Positions 46,041 to 54,419 of a stretch of DNA of 64,000 nucleotides are shown here, one piece after another. Source of the DNA: an uncultured bacterium (GTDB lineage: Bacteria; Bacillota; Clostridia; Lachnospirales; Lachnospiraceae); contig CAMSTY010000007.1 in assembly GCA_947063875.1 (NCBI GenBank), forward strand, positions 20,585 to 84,584, given 5' to 3'. Positions within the stretch are counted from its first letter, which is position 1. Every line of letters starts with the position of its first letter. A model generated the notes under the pieces. The model was not told where the DNA came from. It saw only the letters and a program-made list of their open reading frames with translations, and ran no database searches. The translations under genes and the position numbers were made by a program.

Positions 46041-46073
46041 GAACAGGTGAGAATGGAGAGGAAAGAGAGTGCC

Positions 46074-46898
46074 ATGCAGCTTCAGAAGGAGTGCCTGAAA
46101 GAGGACGCCGTTTTGGAAAAAAACGAAGGGTTACAGACAGCCAAAGACCGTATCCCAATTATCCGGGTGAAGAATTTATATAAGATATATAAAGTGGGAA
46201 AAAATAAGGTCTACGCATTGAATGGTGTGGATTTTACCATGTATAAGGGTGAATTCTGTGCGATTGTGGGCCCATCCGGCTCAGGGAAGTCCACCCTTCT
46301 TAATATGCTGGCAGGTCTGGAGAAACCCTCCAAGGGGGAGATTATCATCGCCGGAAAGCATATGGAGAAGATGAATGAGAACCAGCTGGTGGGATTTAGG
46401 CGGGAGAATGTCGGCTTTATCTTTCAGTCTTATAATCTGCTTCAGACCTTAAACGCGGTTGAAAACGTGGCATTGCCCCTGTCTTTTCGGGGAGTGCCCA
46501 AAAAAATACGCAATGAGAAGGCGAAGAAGTATCTAAAGCTGGTAGGACTGGAGAAACAGATGAAACACATGGCGAATGAGATGTCCGGCGGACAGCAGCA
46601 GCGGGTGGGGATTGCCCGCGCGTTGGTGGTGAAGCCGAAGATTATTTTTGCGGATGAGCCTACGGGGAATCTGGATTCAAAGACCACTATGGAGGTGCTG
46701 GCATTGATGCGCCGGATTGTACGGGAGCAGAACCAGACTCTGGTGATGGTTACTCATGACAATCACCTGGCCACCTATGCGGACCGGCAGTTCCACATTG
46801 TAGACGGCAGGATTTTCAAGATAGAAGAGCAGCATTATCGGGAGGAAAGTCAGGAAGAGATCGGCCAAAAAGGCGAAGACGTGACAGAAGGCCGATGA
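46074..46898 (+). CDS. ABC transporter ATP-binding protein (LolD/MacB type)
   Basis: 274 residues from ATG 46074, behind GGAAAGAGAG. Walker A GPSGSGKST, signature MSGGQQQRVGIARAL and Walker B IIFADEP are intact. An N-terminal extension of about 30 charged residues and an acidic tail flank the domain. It overlaps the next gene by an ATGA and works with the FtsX/MacB-type permease encoded two genes on, most likely as a mechanotransmission-type transporter rather than a classic importer. Confidence 0.92.
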   Translation: MQLQKECLKEDAVLEKNEGLQTAKDRIPIIRVKNLYKIYKVGKNKVYALNGVDFTMYKGEFCAIVGPSGSGKSTLLNMLAGLEKPSKGEIIIAGKHMEKMNENQLVGFRRENVGFIFQSYNLLQTLNAVENVALPLSFRGVPKKIRNEKAKKYLKLVGLEKQMKHMANEMSGGQQQRVGIARALVVKPKIIFADEPTGNLDSKTTMEVLALMRRIVREQNQTLVMVTHDNHLATYADRQFHIVDGRIFKIEEQHYREESQEEIGQKGEDVTEGR

Positions 46899-46915
46899 AA
46901 AAGGAGCAACGGGAC

Positions 46916-48772
46916 ATGACAGAGAGAGCATTAAAAAAAGGACAAGCCTGGAGACGCTGGCTTACTTTGTGCCTTGCGGTTCTTATGGGAATCGGGGCGA
47001 CACCAATGGCAGGGGCTTTGCAGGCTTACGCATATAACGAATGGATTACGACGACTAAGGTACCCGTGGGAAAGACCGGAAAACAGATGACGATCTCATT
47101 CCGGCTGAATAATAAATATGGGGAAGACGCGGAATTTGCCGTACGGTTCAGTGACGACGGGGTGGATATCGGGGACGAGGATGAGGACGACCTGAAATAC
47201 GGATATACGTTTCCGTTTGAGGTGACGGGTTCTACCTTTGAAAACTGGAAGTCTGTAGGGAAGATCAAAGCCGGAGACGATAAGACGGTCTCCATATCCG
47301 GCCGGGTCAGACGGGACCTGCAGGACGGATATTATACGGTTCCGATCGAGATTGGGGTCAAGGACGATTACGGCCAGTGGGGCCAGTGCGCGTATGAAGA
47401 TGTCCGGGTATGGATCTCCCGTTCCTCCGGAAGCGACGATGATGACGAGGATTCGATCAAAACTTATGACTTTGTTTTGGGAGAGGGGCAGAGTACGCCG
47501 GACGGCACTTATCCGAATGTGATGGATTTTGCTGTCAATCTGCGGAATAACAGTCCGGCGAATGTATACAATGTAAAGGCAAGCATCACATTGGACGCGG
47601 ATACGGAGAAGTTTCCTTTTGAGATCAATGATGTCAATTATGACAGGATGTTTGAGAAGATCGCTGTGGATGAGACTGTGCAGCTGGGGTACAGTTTTGC
47701 TATAAGGGAGGATGCTTACAGCGGCTATTATCCGATTGCCATGAAGATTTTTTATTCAGACAGTTCCACAGGGGAGGAGCTAAAGACTTTTGAGACCTCC
47801 TTCTATGTACGGATTCACAACAAGGATAAAGAGGACGAATACGGGGAGTTCAACGAACACGACCGTACCAGGGCCAGGATTATTGTGGACAGCTTTACCA
47901 CGGACCCGGCGACAATTATCGCGGGAGAAGAATTTGATCTGGTGATTCAGATCAAAAACGCTTCCACCAATATTGCGGCCTCCAATCTTCTGTTTTCCAT
48001 AGAATCGGAGAAAGTATCCGACAGCGCGGTGTTTACCACCGAATCGGGTTCCTCTTCCGTGGCGTTGAATTCGCTGCCACCGGGAGGCGTGACGCAGCTG
48101 CGCTACCGGCTGAGTTCCAAACCGGGTGTGGATCAGCGGTCTTACGGATTGACCATTAAGGCGAAGTTTGACAGTCCGGAATATAAAAATGCGGAAGAAA
48201 GCCTGGCTGTGGATATTCCGATCAAGCAGATTGCGAGGCTGAGCACGGGGACGTTTGAGGTGATGCCGGATATGATTACGGTGGGCAGTGAATCGAACGT
48301 GATGTTTGGGATCAATAACACTGGTAAGATCATGCTTTACAATGTAACCGTGGCCTTTGAGGCGGATTCCATTCAGCCGACGGACAGCTATGTGGGGAAT
48401 ATCAAGCCTGGGGAGACCGGGAATGTAGACTGTATGGTAGCCGGAGTGTCTCCGACCATGGATGACGGAAAAGTAAAGGTAATCATTTCTTATGAGGATG
48501 AGAACAGCGTTGTGTTTACGGAAGAAAAAGAAATGACTCTGTTTGTGACAGAAGATATGTCGGAGATGGAGGATATGGAAGCCTGGAATCCTGAAGATGA
48601 GATGCCGGAGGAAGGCGGCCGTCTGTCCGGATTCCTGGCACAGCATCAGCAGCAGCTTCTCCCGGCAGCGCTTTTGGTGATTGCGGCTCTGGCTGCAGTG
48701 ATTGTGGTGATGGCGGTGAAACACCGCAGAGAGAAGGCGGCGCAGGAGACGGATGAGGATGAGGAAGAATGA
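46916..48772 (+). CDS. Large secreted, C-terminally anchored COG1361/CARDB-like protein
   Basis: About 618 residues from ATG 46916 (AAGGAGCAACGGG upstream); ATG 46895 is the alternative. It has a signal peptide (RRWLTLCLAVLMGIGATPMAGALQAYA), repeated immunoglobulin-like or CARDB-like beta domains seen as similar NNSPANVYNVKASI, KNASTNIAASNLLF and NNTGKIMLYNVTVA segments, one C-terminal helix (LLPAALLVIAALAAVIVVM) and a charged tail. It sits between the ATPase and permease genes of one operon. It is probably the extracellular partner of the transporter. Confidence 0.82.
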   Translation: MTERALKKGQAWRRWLTLCLAVLMGIGATPMAGALQAYAYNEWITTTKVPVGKTGKQMTISFRLNNKYGEDAEFAVRFSDDGVDIGDEDEDDLKYGYTFPFEVTGSTFENWKSVGKIKAGDDKTVSISGRVRRDLQDGYYTVPIEIGVKDDYGQWGQCAYEDVRVWISRSSGSDDDDEDSIKTYDFVLGEGQSTPDGTYPNVMDFAVNLRNNSPANVYNVKASITLDADTEKFPFEINDVNYDRMFEKIAVDETVQLGYSFAIREDAYSGYYPIAMKIFYSDSSTGEELKTFETSFYVRIHNKDKEDEYGEFNEHDRTRARIIVDSFTTDPATIIAGEEFDLVIQIKNASTNIAASNLLFSIESEKVSDSAVFTTESGSSSVALNSLPPGGVTQLRYRLSSKPGVDQRSYGLTIKAKFDSPEYKNAEESLAVDIPIKQIARLSTGTFEVMPDMITVGSESNVMFGINNTGKIMLYNVTVAFEADSIQPTDSYVGNIKPGETGNVDCMVAGVSPTMDDGKVKVIISYEDENSVVFTEEKEMTLFVTEDMSEMEDMEAWNPEDEMPEEGGRLSGFLAQHQQQLLPAALLVIAALAAVIVVMAVKHRREKAAQETDEDEEE

Positions 48773-50106
48773 AGTTTGCTGATCTGCTTACCATGAGCAT
48801 GAACAATTTGAGAAGAAGAAAGCTGAGGACCGCTCTGACGGTCCTTGGTGTCATTATCGGAACGGCCTCCATAGTGGTGATGATGTCTCTGGGAATCGGG
48901 CTGCGGGAGTTGAATCAGGAGTTGATTGAGTCCTTCGGCAGTCTGACAGCGATTGAGGTGCGGGGAGATTATTACTATGGATACGGAGAGGATAACACAG
49001 AGCCGAATTATCTGACGGATGAAAGGATTCGCCAGATGGAACGGATGGAGCATGTGGAAAGCGTGTATCCTTTGCTGGAGGCGGATGTTGTATTTATCCA
49101 GGGCAAATACTCTGCCAACACTACCTTGATTGGCGCGCCGAGAGAGTATCTGAAAGATATTCCCTTAGGAGAAGGAGAATTGCCCGAACCAGGAGAGAAA
49201 AATCTAAAGCTGATTTACGGGAATTCGATTATTCAATGGTTCAGCAACGGCAGAGGAGGCGGTTATTGGGAGACGGGAGAGATGCCGGATGTGGATTTCA
49301 TGGGCCGCCCCATGTTTGTAATCTTTGATATGGACAGCTATTATCAGTCGATGGGAGACAGCAGCGAGAAAGCGCCGAAGAAATATCTGATTGAGACGGC
49401 GGGAGTGGTAGAGGGAGATCCGAGAGAAGGCGGCAATTACTCTTATTCGGTATATGCGGAACTGGATGCGCTTAAGGAGCAGCTGAGGAGGATTTTCCGC
49501 AAACGGCCGATCCCGGGACAGCCGACTAACAAGAAAGGAAAGGCCTACCCCTATTTTATCTACAGTTCCTGTGTGGTAAACGTGGAAAAGATGGAGCAGG
49601 TATCCGGAGTGCAGGAGCAGCTTTCCGACATGGGGTTTCGGGTTCACAGCAGTTCGGACTGGATGGAACAGACGAAGCAGCAGTCGATGATGATCCAGGC
49701 TGTCCTGGGAGGGATCGGAGGCATTTCCCTGTTTGTGGCGGCGATCGGGATTGCCAATACCATGATGATGTCAATCTACGAGAGGACAAAAGAAATCGGT
49801 GTGATCAAGGTATTAGGCTGCGACATGAGATCGATCCGCAATATGTTTCTGATTGAGTCCGGCTGTATCGGACTTTTGGGAGGCCTGGCGGGAATCGCCT
49901 TCAGCTATGGGGTTTCCTATGCCATGAACCGCTTTCAGTCGATCGGAGAGATGATGGTTGGACAGGCGGGAGATATCTCGAGGATTCCCGGATGGCTTTC
50001 CCTGGCAGCGGTGGGATTTGCGATTCTGGTAGGGATGGTGGCAGGGTTCTTTCCGGCTATGCGGGCCATGAAACTGAGTCCTCTGGCGGCAATCCGAAAT
50101 GAATAG
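48769..50106 (+). CDS. MacB/FtsX-type ABC permease
   Basis: A 445-residue permease with one N-terminal helix (LRTALTVLGVIIGTASIVVMMSLGIGL), a large extracellular domain (about 45-300) and three C-terminal helices with the FtsX pattern IGIANTMMMSIYERTKEIGVIKVLG. It overlaps the upstream surface-protein gene by 4 bases and completes a three-gene transporter. The substrate (peptide, lipoprotein, antibiotic or surface polymer) is unknown. Confidence 0.9.
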   Translation: MKFADLLTMSMNNLRRRKLRTALTVLGVIIGTASIVVMMSLGIGLRELNQELIESFGSLTAIEVRGDYYYGYGEDNTEPNYLTDERIRQMERMEHVESVYPLLEADVVFIQGKYSANTTLIGAPREYLKDIPLGEGELPEPGEKNLKLIYGNSIIQWFSNGRGGGYWETGEMPDVDFMGRPMFVIFDMDSYYQSMGDSSEKAPKKYLIETAGVVEGDPREGGNYSYSVYAELDALKEQLRRIFRKRPIPGQPTNKKGKAYPYFIYSSCVVNVEKMEQVSGVQEQLSDMGFRVHSSSDWMEQTKQQSMMIQAVLGGIGGISLFVAAIGIANTMMMSIYERTKEIGVIKVLGCDMRSIRNMFLIESGCIGLLGGLAGIAFSYGVSYAMNRFQSIGEMMVGQAGDISRIPGWLSLAAVGFAILVGMVAGFFPAMRAMKLSPLAAIRNE

Positions 50107-50164
50107 GGGCGTAAAGGCGATTTTGCTTTTCCAATATAAAAATATAATTAAGGAGGGGTTACAG

Positions 50165-51571
50165 ATGTACAGAGAAGAAATTGAGGCGTACATGAAAGCG
50201 CACACACAGGAGATGGTCGAGGATATCTGCGAACTTTGCCGGATTAACAGTGAGAAGATGCCGGCGGAAGAGGATATGCCTTTTGGCCCGGGCGCCGCGG
50301 AATGCCTGGATGCGGCACTGGATATGGCAGAAGGCTACGGTTTTGAGGTGCAGGACTATGACGGCTATGTTGGCTGCGCGGATTTTGACAGTACGCTTCC
50401 TAAGCAGTTGGATATCCTGGCCCACCTGGATGTGGTGCCCGCCGGAGAGGGATGGCAGGAGACGGAGCCGTTTCAACCGCTGCTGAAGGATGGGGCCCTT
50501 TACGGGCGCGGGACGGCGGATGACAAGGGGCCGGCAGTGGCGGCGCTTTATGCTATGCGTGCGGTGAAAGAACTGGGGATTCCTTTGAAGAAAAACGTGC
50601 GTCTGATTATGGGAACCGATGAAGAGTGCGGAAGTTCGGATATCAGACATTACTATGCCGTCGAGAAAGAGGCGCCGATGACCTTTTCCCCGGATGGGCA
50701 ATATCCGGTAGTCAATGTCGAAAAGGGGCGGCTGGAGGGCCATTTTACCGCACGGTTTGAGGCTTCCCAGGCATTGCCGAAACTGGTGAGGCTGGAGGCG
50801 GGAACCAAGGTGAATGTGGTTCCGGGAAAGGCAAAGGCAGTGGTGGAAGGGGTAGGTTTTTCCCTTTTGGAGAAGACAGCTGCCACGGTTAAAGAGGAAA
50901 CCGGAATTGAATTTGAACTTGTTTCAAAAGAAAGCATCTGTGAGATTACTGCTGTGGGAGCCGGGGCGCATGCCGCCAGGCCGCAGGAAGGAAATAATGC
51001 CATCACAGGTTTGCTGACGCTTTTATGCCGGCTGCCGCTTGCTGCCTGCCCGCAGTTGGAATGCCTGAAAAAGGTGGCGGACCTGATGCCGCATGGAGAT
51101 GTGAATGGAAAGGCTTTGGGGGTGGCGATGGAGGATGAGGTCTCGGGATTGCTGACGCTGGCATTTTCCATGCTGACTGTGGATGAGTCCGGCTTGGACG
51201 GACAGTTTGACAGCCGGGTGCCGGTCTGCGGCAATGAAGAGAACATGCTTAAGGTGGTCAGGGAGAAGATGGCGGCCAAAGGCCTGACCCTGCATAATGA
51301 TTCGATGATTCCGCCGCATATGGTAGACGGGGATTCTCTGTTTGTGAAGACATTATTGAGAGTCTATGAGGATTATACCGGAAGAGAGGGGAAATGCCTT
51401 GCCATCGGCGGAGGGACCTATGTGCATAACCTGAAAAACGGGGTCGCCTTCGGCGCCTCCATGCCGGATACCGATAACCGGATGCACGGTGCGGATGAGT
51501 TTGCCATAGTGGAAGAACTTGTGACAAGTGCAAAGATGTTTGCGCAGGTGATTGTGGATTTGTGTAGTTAA
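50165..51571 (+). CDS. M20-family dipeptidase (PepV/Sapep-like)
   Basis: 468 residues from ATG 50165, behind AAGGAGGGG. The metal and catalytic motifs of M20 peptidases are LAHLDVVPAGEGW, GRGTADDKGPAVAAL, and GTDEECGSSDI, with a late HGADEF histidine. The PepV/Sapep type cleaves dipeptides and is cytosolic. A strong terminator follows. Confidence 0.92.
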   Translation: MYREEIEAYMKAHTQEMVEDICELCRINSEKMPAEEDMPFGPGAAECLDAALDMAEGYGFEVQDYDGYVGCADFDSTLPKQLDILAHLDVVPAGEGWQETEPFQPLLKDGALYGRGTADDKGPAVAALYAMRAVKELGIPLKKNVRLIMGTDEECGSSDIRHYYAVEKEAPMTFSPDGQYPVVNVEKGRLEGHFTARFEASQALPKLVRLEAGTKVNVVPGKAKAVVEGVGFSLLEKTAATVKEETGIEFELVSKESICEITAVGAGAHAARPQEGNNAITGLLTLLCRLPLAACPQLECLKKVADLMPHGDVNGKALGVAMEDEVSGLLTLAFSMLTVDESGLDGQFDSRVPVCGNEENMLKVVREKMAAKGLTLHNDSMIPPHMVDGDSLFVKTLLRVYEDYTGREGKCLAIGGGTYVHNLKNGVAFGASMPDTDNRMHGADEFAIVEELVTSAKMFAQVIVDLCS

Positions 51572-51593
51572 GATAAGAAATTAAGATAAGAAA
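51568..51593 (+). repeat. Short tandem duplication TTAAGATAAGAAA x2
   Basis: Thirteen bases repeated exactly, right after the dipeptidase stop. Probably neutral replication slippage. Confidence 0.8.
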
Positions 51594-51630
51594 TCCGGTC
51601 AGATACAAAAGGTGTCTGACCGGATTTTTT
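51591..51630. terminator. Terminator between convergent dipeptidase and NSS genes
   Basis: AAATCCGGTCAGA pairs with TCTGACCGGATTT, small loop region, followed by TTTT on the plus strand and by TTTCTT on the minus strand. Confidence 0.9.
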
Positions 51631-51650
51631 GATAAGGCTTTAACGATGTT

Positions 51651-53000
51651 TTAACCGATTCCTCCATATAATATCCCCAGGATAAATACGAATACTGCCA
51701 GCGGGACATAGATATATTTTCCGATGGTGCAGAACCACGTGCCGAGCGGTTGTCCGCGACCGGTGGACAGTTCTTCTCCGATTTCTTTCCAGCCCAGGAT
51801 ATAATAGATGGAGAAGGCGCCCAGCAGCGCGCCGAAAGGCACCACGAGAATGGTAACAAAATCCATCCAGGCGCCGACCCGGTTTCCATCCTCGATAAAA
51901 ATCCCGACGGCAAGGGCGATGATTCCGCACACAGCGGCCATGGCGGAATGTGGCATGCCAAAGCGGGTCTGCCAGGATTCACATACAGCCTCAAACATAT
52001 TGATGAGGCTGGTAATACCGGCAAAGGCTACGGAGACAAAGAAAAACACGGCGAATATATTTCCCAGGGGCATTTTGGCAAATACCTGCGGCAGTGTGAT
52101 AAACATCAGCGGAGGCCCGCTGGCTGGTTCGATGCCAAAGGCAAATACGGCCGGCATAATGGCGAGGGCGGCAAGCATGGCAGCCAGGGTGTCAAATATG
52201 GCGGTATTGACGGAGGCTTTGGTGATATCCTCATCCTTGCCCAGGTAGGAGCCATAGACAATCATGCCCGAGCCGGTGATGGACAGAGAGAAAAAAGCCT
52301 GTCCCATAGCCATCACCCAGGTATCTGCCTGCAAGAGGTATTCCCATTTGGGAATGAACAAAAAGCGGTATCCATCGCCGGAGCCATCCAGAAAGAATAC
52401 CCGTACGGCCAGGACGATGAAGAGGCAAAAAAAGGCGGGCATCAGGATCTTGTTGACCTTTTCGATCCCTTTTGTAGCGCCTGTGATCAGCAGGGTGCAG
52501 GCGAGAAAGATCATCAGGGCATGGCAGGGAATATTGCCAAAAGCAGAGGAGATCCCTGCAAAAAAAGTCCCCGGTTCTACGGAAAATAAAGAGCCGGTAA
52601 GGCTGGCGCCGAGCGCACGCAGCACCCAGCCCAAAATTACGGAGTAGCCGATGGCGATCCCCAAAGAGCCAAGCAGAGGAATCCATCCCAGCAGATATCC
52701 GATTTTCCCTTTTTTGATTCTGTTCCAGCAATATTCATAGGAACCAAGCGTTCCCGTGCCAGCCCGCCGTCCGATGGCAAATTCTGCCGAAAGTCCTACC
52801 AGGCCAAACAGGGCGATAAAGAAAAAATAGGGGATTAGAAAAGCGGCGCCGCCGTATTGCCCCAGGCGGTAAGGGAACAGCCAGATGTTGCCCATACCTA
52901 CCGCAGACCCTACGCAGGCCAGAACAAAGCCGAAAGAATTCTGAAAGCCGCCATTTTGGTGATGCGTCTGGGAGGATGAAGCTCTTTTGTTCATTTTCAT
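51651..53000 (-). CDS. Sodium-dependent transporter, NSS/SNF family
   Basis: Sodium-coupled symporter for amino acids or related amines. The 449-residue protein has about 11-12 helices and the NSS opening NSFGFVLACVGSAVGMGNIWLFPY, with the sodium- and substrate-site glycines of helix 1. Start at 53000 or the in-frame ATG at 52994; AAAGGA lies upstream. It is divergent from the LysR gene, whose product may control it. The substrate is unknown. Confidence 0.9.
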   Translation of the reverse strand: MKMNKRASSSQTHHQNGGFQNSFGFVLACVGSAVGMGNIWLFPYRLGQYGGAAFLIPYFFFIALFGLVGLSAEFAIGRRAGTGTLGSYEYCWNRIKKGKIGYLLGWIPLLGSLGIAIGYSVILGWVLRALGASLTGSLFSVEPGTFFAGISSAFGNIPCHALMIFLACTLLITGATKGIEKVNKILMPAFFCLFIVLAVRVFFLDGSGDGYRFLFIPKWEYLLQADTWVMAMGQAFFSLSITGSGMIVYGSYLGKDEDITKASVNTAIFDTLAAMLAALAIMPAVFAFGIEPASGPPLMFITLPQVFAKMPLGNIFAVFFFVSVAFAGITSLINMFEAVCESWQTRFGMPHSAMAAVCGIIALAVGIFIEDGNRVGAWMDFVTILVVPFGALLGAFSIYYILGWKEIGEELSTGRGQPLGTWFCTIGKYIYVPLAVFVFILGILYGGIG

Positions 53001-53118
53001 GGTAAAATCCTTTCTTTTGCGCTTGAAAATCCAATGTATTTACTATATACTATGAATTAGTATTTGTAAAACTAATAATTTTAATAAGAAGGATTGAAAA
53101 ATTCAATGACAGGTGACG

Positions 53119-54051
53119 ATGGATATCAAAAATCTTGAAACATTCATACAGGTGGCGGAACTTTCCAGCTTTACCAAGGCGGCGGAAAAGTCCGGATATT
53201 CTCAGCCGACTGTGTCGTTTCAGATCCGGCAGCTGGAAAAAAGCCTGGGGATTTTGCTTTTTGAACGGGTCAACCATACGGTATCGCTGACGGCAAAGGG
53301 GAGAGAGGTGCTTGCCTATGCCCATCAGGTCCGCAGGCTGACCAAGGAATTGGAAAAACGGCTGCACAGGGAGCAGGAGGCCGTAAGCGGCTATGTCCGC
53401 ATAGCCATGGCCGATTCGCTTTGCAGCTGGCTGTTAAAAGACGGATTTTCGGACTTCCGGACCCGTTATCCGGGAATCACCATGAAGATTATTTCAGCCA
53501 GCACGGAAGAGATGTTCCGGCTGCTGAATCAGAATGAGGTCGATCTGGTCTATACCCTGGACAGCCATATTTACAACAGGACTTACCGGATTGCCAGCGA
53601 GGAGAAGGTCACGGCCCATTTTGTGGCGGCTGCGGGATATTTTTCCGGAAAGGGCCGGGGACCGGGGGGACAGGAACCGCTTTCTTTGGAAGTCCTGGCC
53701 GGACTGCCTTTTTTGCTTACGGAAAAAGGGATGAGTTACCGCAGGCTGATGGATGAAAAGCTGGCTTCCTTGTCCATGGAACTGCGGCCGGTCCTGGAGA
53801 CGGGAAATGCGGATTTGATCTGCCAGCTGGTAGCCCAGGGGATGGGGATCTCCTTTCTTCCGGATTATGTGACAAAAGAGGCGGTGGAGTCAGGCCGGAT
53901 CTGTTATCTATGTGTAGAGGGTTTTGAGATGGAACTTTGGCGGCAGCTTCTCTACCACCATGACAAATGGGTTTCACCGCCCATGCAGGCGGTGATGGCG
54001 TACTTATCGAATAAGCCGGAGGCAGATACAAAGAGTAACGTCCGGAAGTAA
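53119..54051 (+). CDS. LysR-family transcriptional regulator
   Basis: 310 residues from ATG 53119, behind a modest AGGTGA. The N-terminal winged helix (FIQVAELSSFTKAAEKSGYSQ, continuing PTVSFQI) and the LysR substrate domain are complete. It is divergent from the sodium symporter with about 118 bases between, the usual arrangement in which LysR proteins regulate the neighbour. It lies upstream of the methionine importer but is separated by that operon's own promoter. Confidence 0.9.
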   Translation: MDIKNLETFIQVAELSSFTKAAEKSGYSQPTVSFQIRQLEKSLGILLFERVNHTVSLTAKGREVLAYAHQVRRLTKELEKRLHREQEAVSGYVRIAMADSLCSWLLKDGFSDFRTRYPGITMKIISASTEEMFRLLNQNEVDLVYTLDSHIYNRTYRIASEEKVTAHFVAAAGYFSGKGRGPGGQEPLSLEVLAGLPFLLTEKGMSYRRLMDEKLASLSMELRPVLETGNADLICQLVAQGMGISFLPDYVTKEAVESGRICYLCVEGFEMELWRQLLYHHDKWVSPPMQAVMAYLSNKPEADTKSNVRK

Positions 54052-54064
54052 GCAGAAAAAAAAC

Positions 54065-54093
54065 TTGACAAACGGGAATTGTTGGCGTAAAAT
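54065..54093 (+). promoter_or_regulatory. Promoter of the met leader and metNIQ
   Basis: TTGACA (54065-54070) and TAAAAT (54088-54093) with a 17-base spacer. RNA would start near 54100, 40 bases before the leader peptide ATG. Confidence 0.85.
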
Positions 54094-54138
54094 ACGCCCA
54101 TAGAAAGATTCATACTTTCACAAGGATGGAGAAGCGCT

Positions 54139-54237
54139 ATGAAGAACCGGACAAACCTGCAGATGGATATGGCTATGATGAGCGGCATGATGATGGGCAT
54201 GTGCCGCATGTTCGTATGCTCAAAAAACCAGAGATAA
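54139..54237 (+). CDS. Methionine-rich leader peptide of metNIQ
   Basis: A 32-codon ORF too short for the track, with a good ribosome-binding site (AAGGATGGAG). Ten of its 32 codons are ATG, nine of them between codons 9 and 24, in clusters such as MAMMSGMMMGM. It lies between a strong promoter and a terminator, upstream of the methionine transporter. A ribosome would stall here when Met-tRNA is scarce, so this is the sensor of a transcription attenuator. No homology to a functional protein was recognised. The call rests on composition and context. Confidence 0.8.
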   Translation: MKNRTNLQMDMAMMSGMMMGMCRMFVCSKNQR

Positions 54238-54310
54238 CTGCATGGATTGTGAGAAGAATTGGATAATTCCGGTGAAAAAGCAGCGGATATCGGATCGCAA
54301 ACCTGTGCAG
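54238..54310 (+). promoter_or_regulatory. Antiterminator pairing in the met leader
   Basis: The 15 bases immediately after the leader stop (54238-54252, CTGCATGGATTGTGA) can pair with 54295-54310 (TCGCAAACCTGTGCAG): 12 Watson-Crick and 2 G-U pairs, one mismatch, one bulge. This uses up most of the terminator's 5' arm and loop. A ribosome that finishes at the stop codon would cover 54238-54252 and block this pairing; a ribosome stalled upstream on Met codons would not. Confidence 0.72.
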
Positions 54311-54331
54311 GGTTTGCGGTCTTTTTGTTTT
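54293..54331 (+). terminator. Attenuator terminator before metN
   Basis: GATCGCAAACC (54293-54303) pairs with GGTTTGCGGTC (54311-54321), loop TGTGCAG, followed by TTTTTGTTTT. It lies 56 bases after the leader peptide and 89 before metN. Confidence 0.88.
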
Positions 54332-54419
54332 ACGGAAGATCTGGCACAGGGAACAGGGCGTGGCCGCGCGTTTTGCCGGATTGTCCGACAGAAAATAACG
54401 GAAGAGAGTAGGTAAGGCT

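Noticed and set aside
54152-54316. Alternative pairing of CAAACCTGCA (leader codons 5-8) with the terminator's 3' arm
   Set aside because: The pairing is possible on paper, but it would be blocked by a stalled ribosome and so would give the wrong direction of control; possibly a remnant or coincidence.
54094-54419. SAM riboswitch or T-box before metN
   Set aside because: Neither the SAM-I core sequences nor a T-box sequence was found; the Met-rich ORF and alternative pairing explain the leader better.
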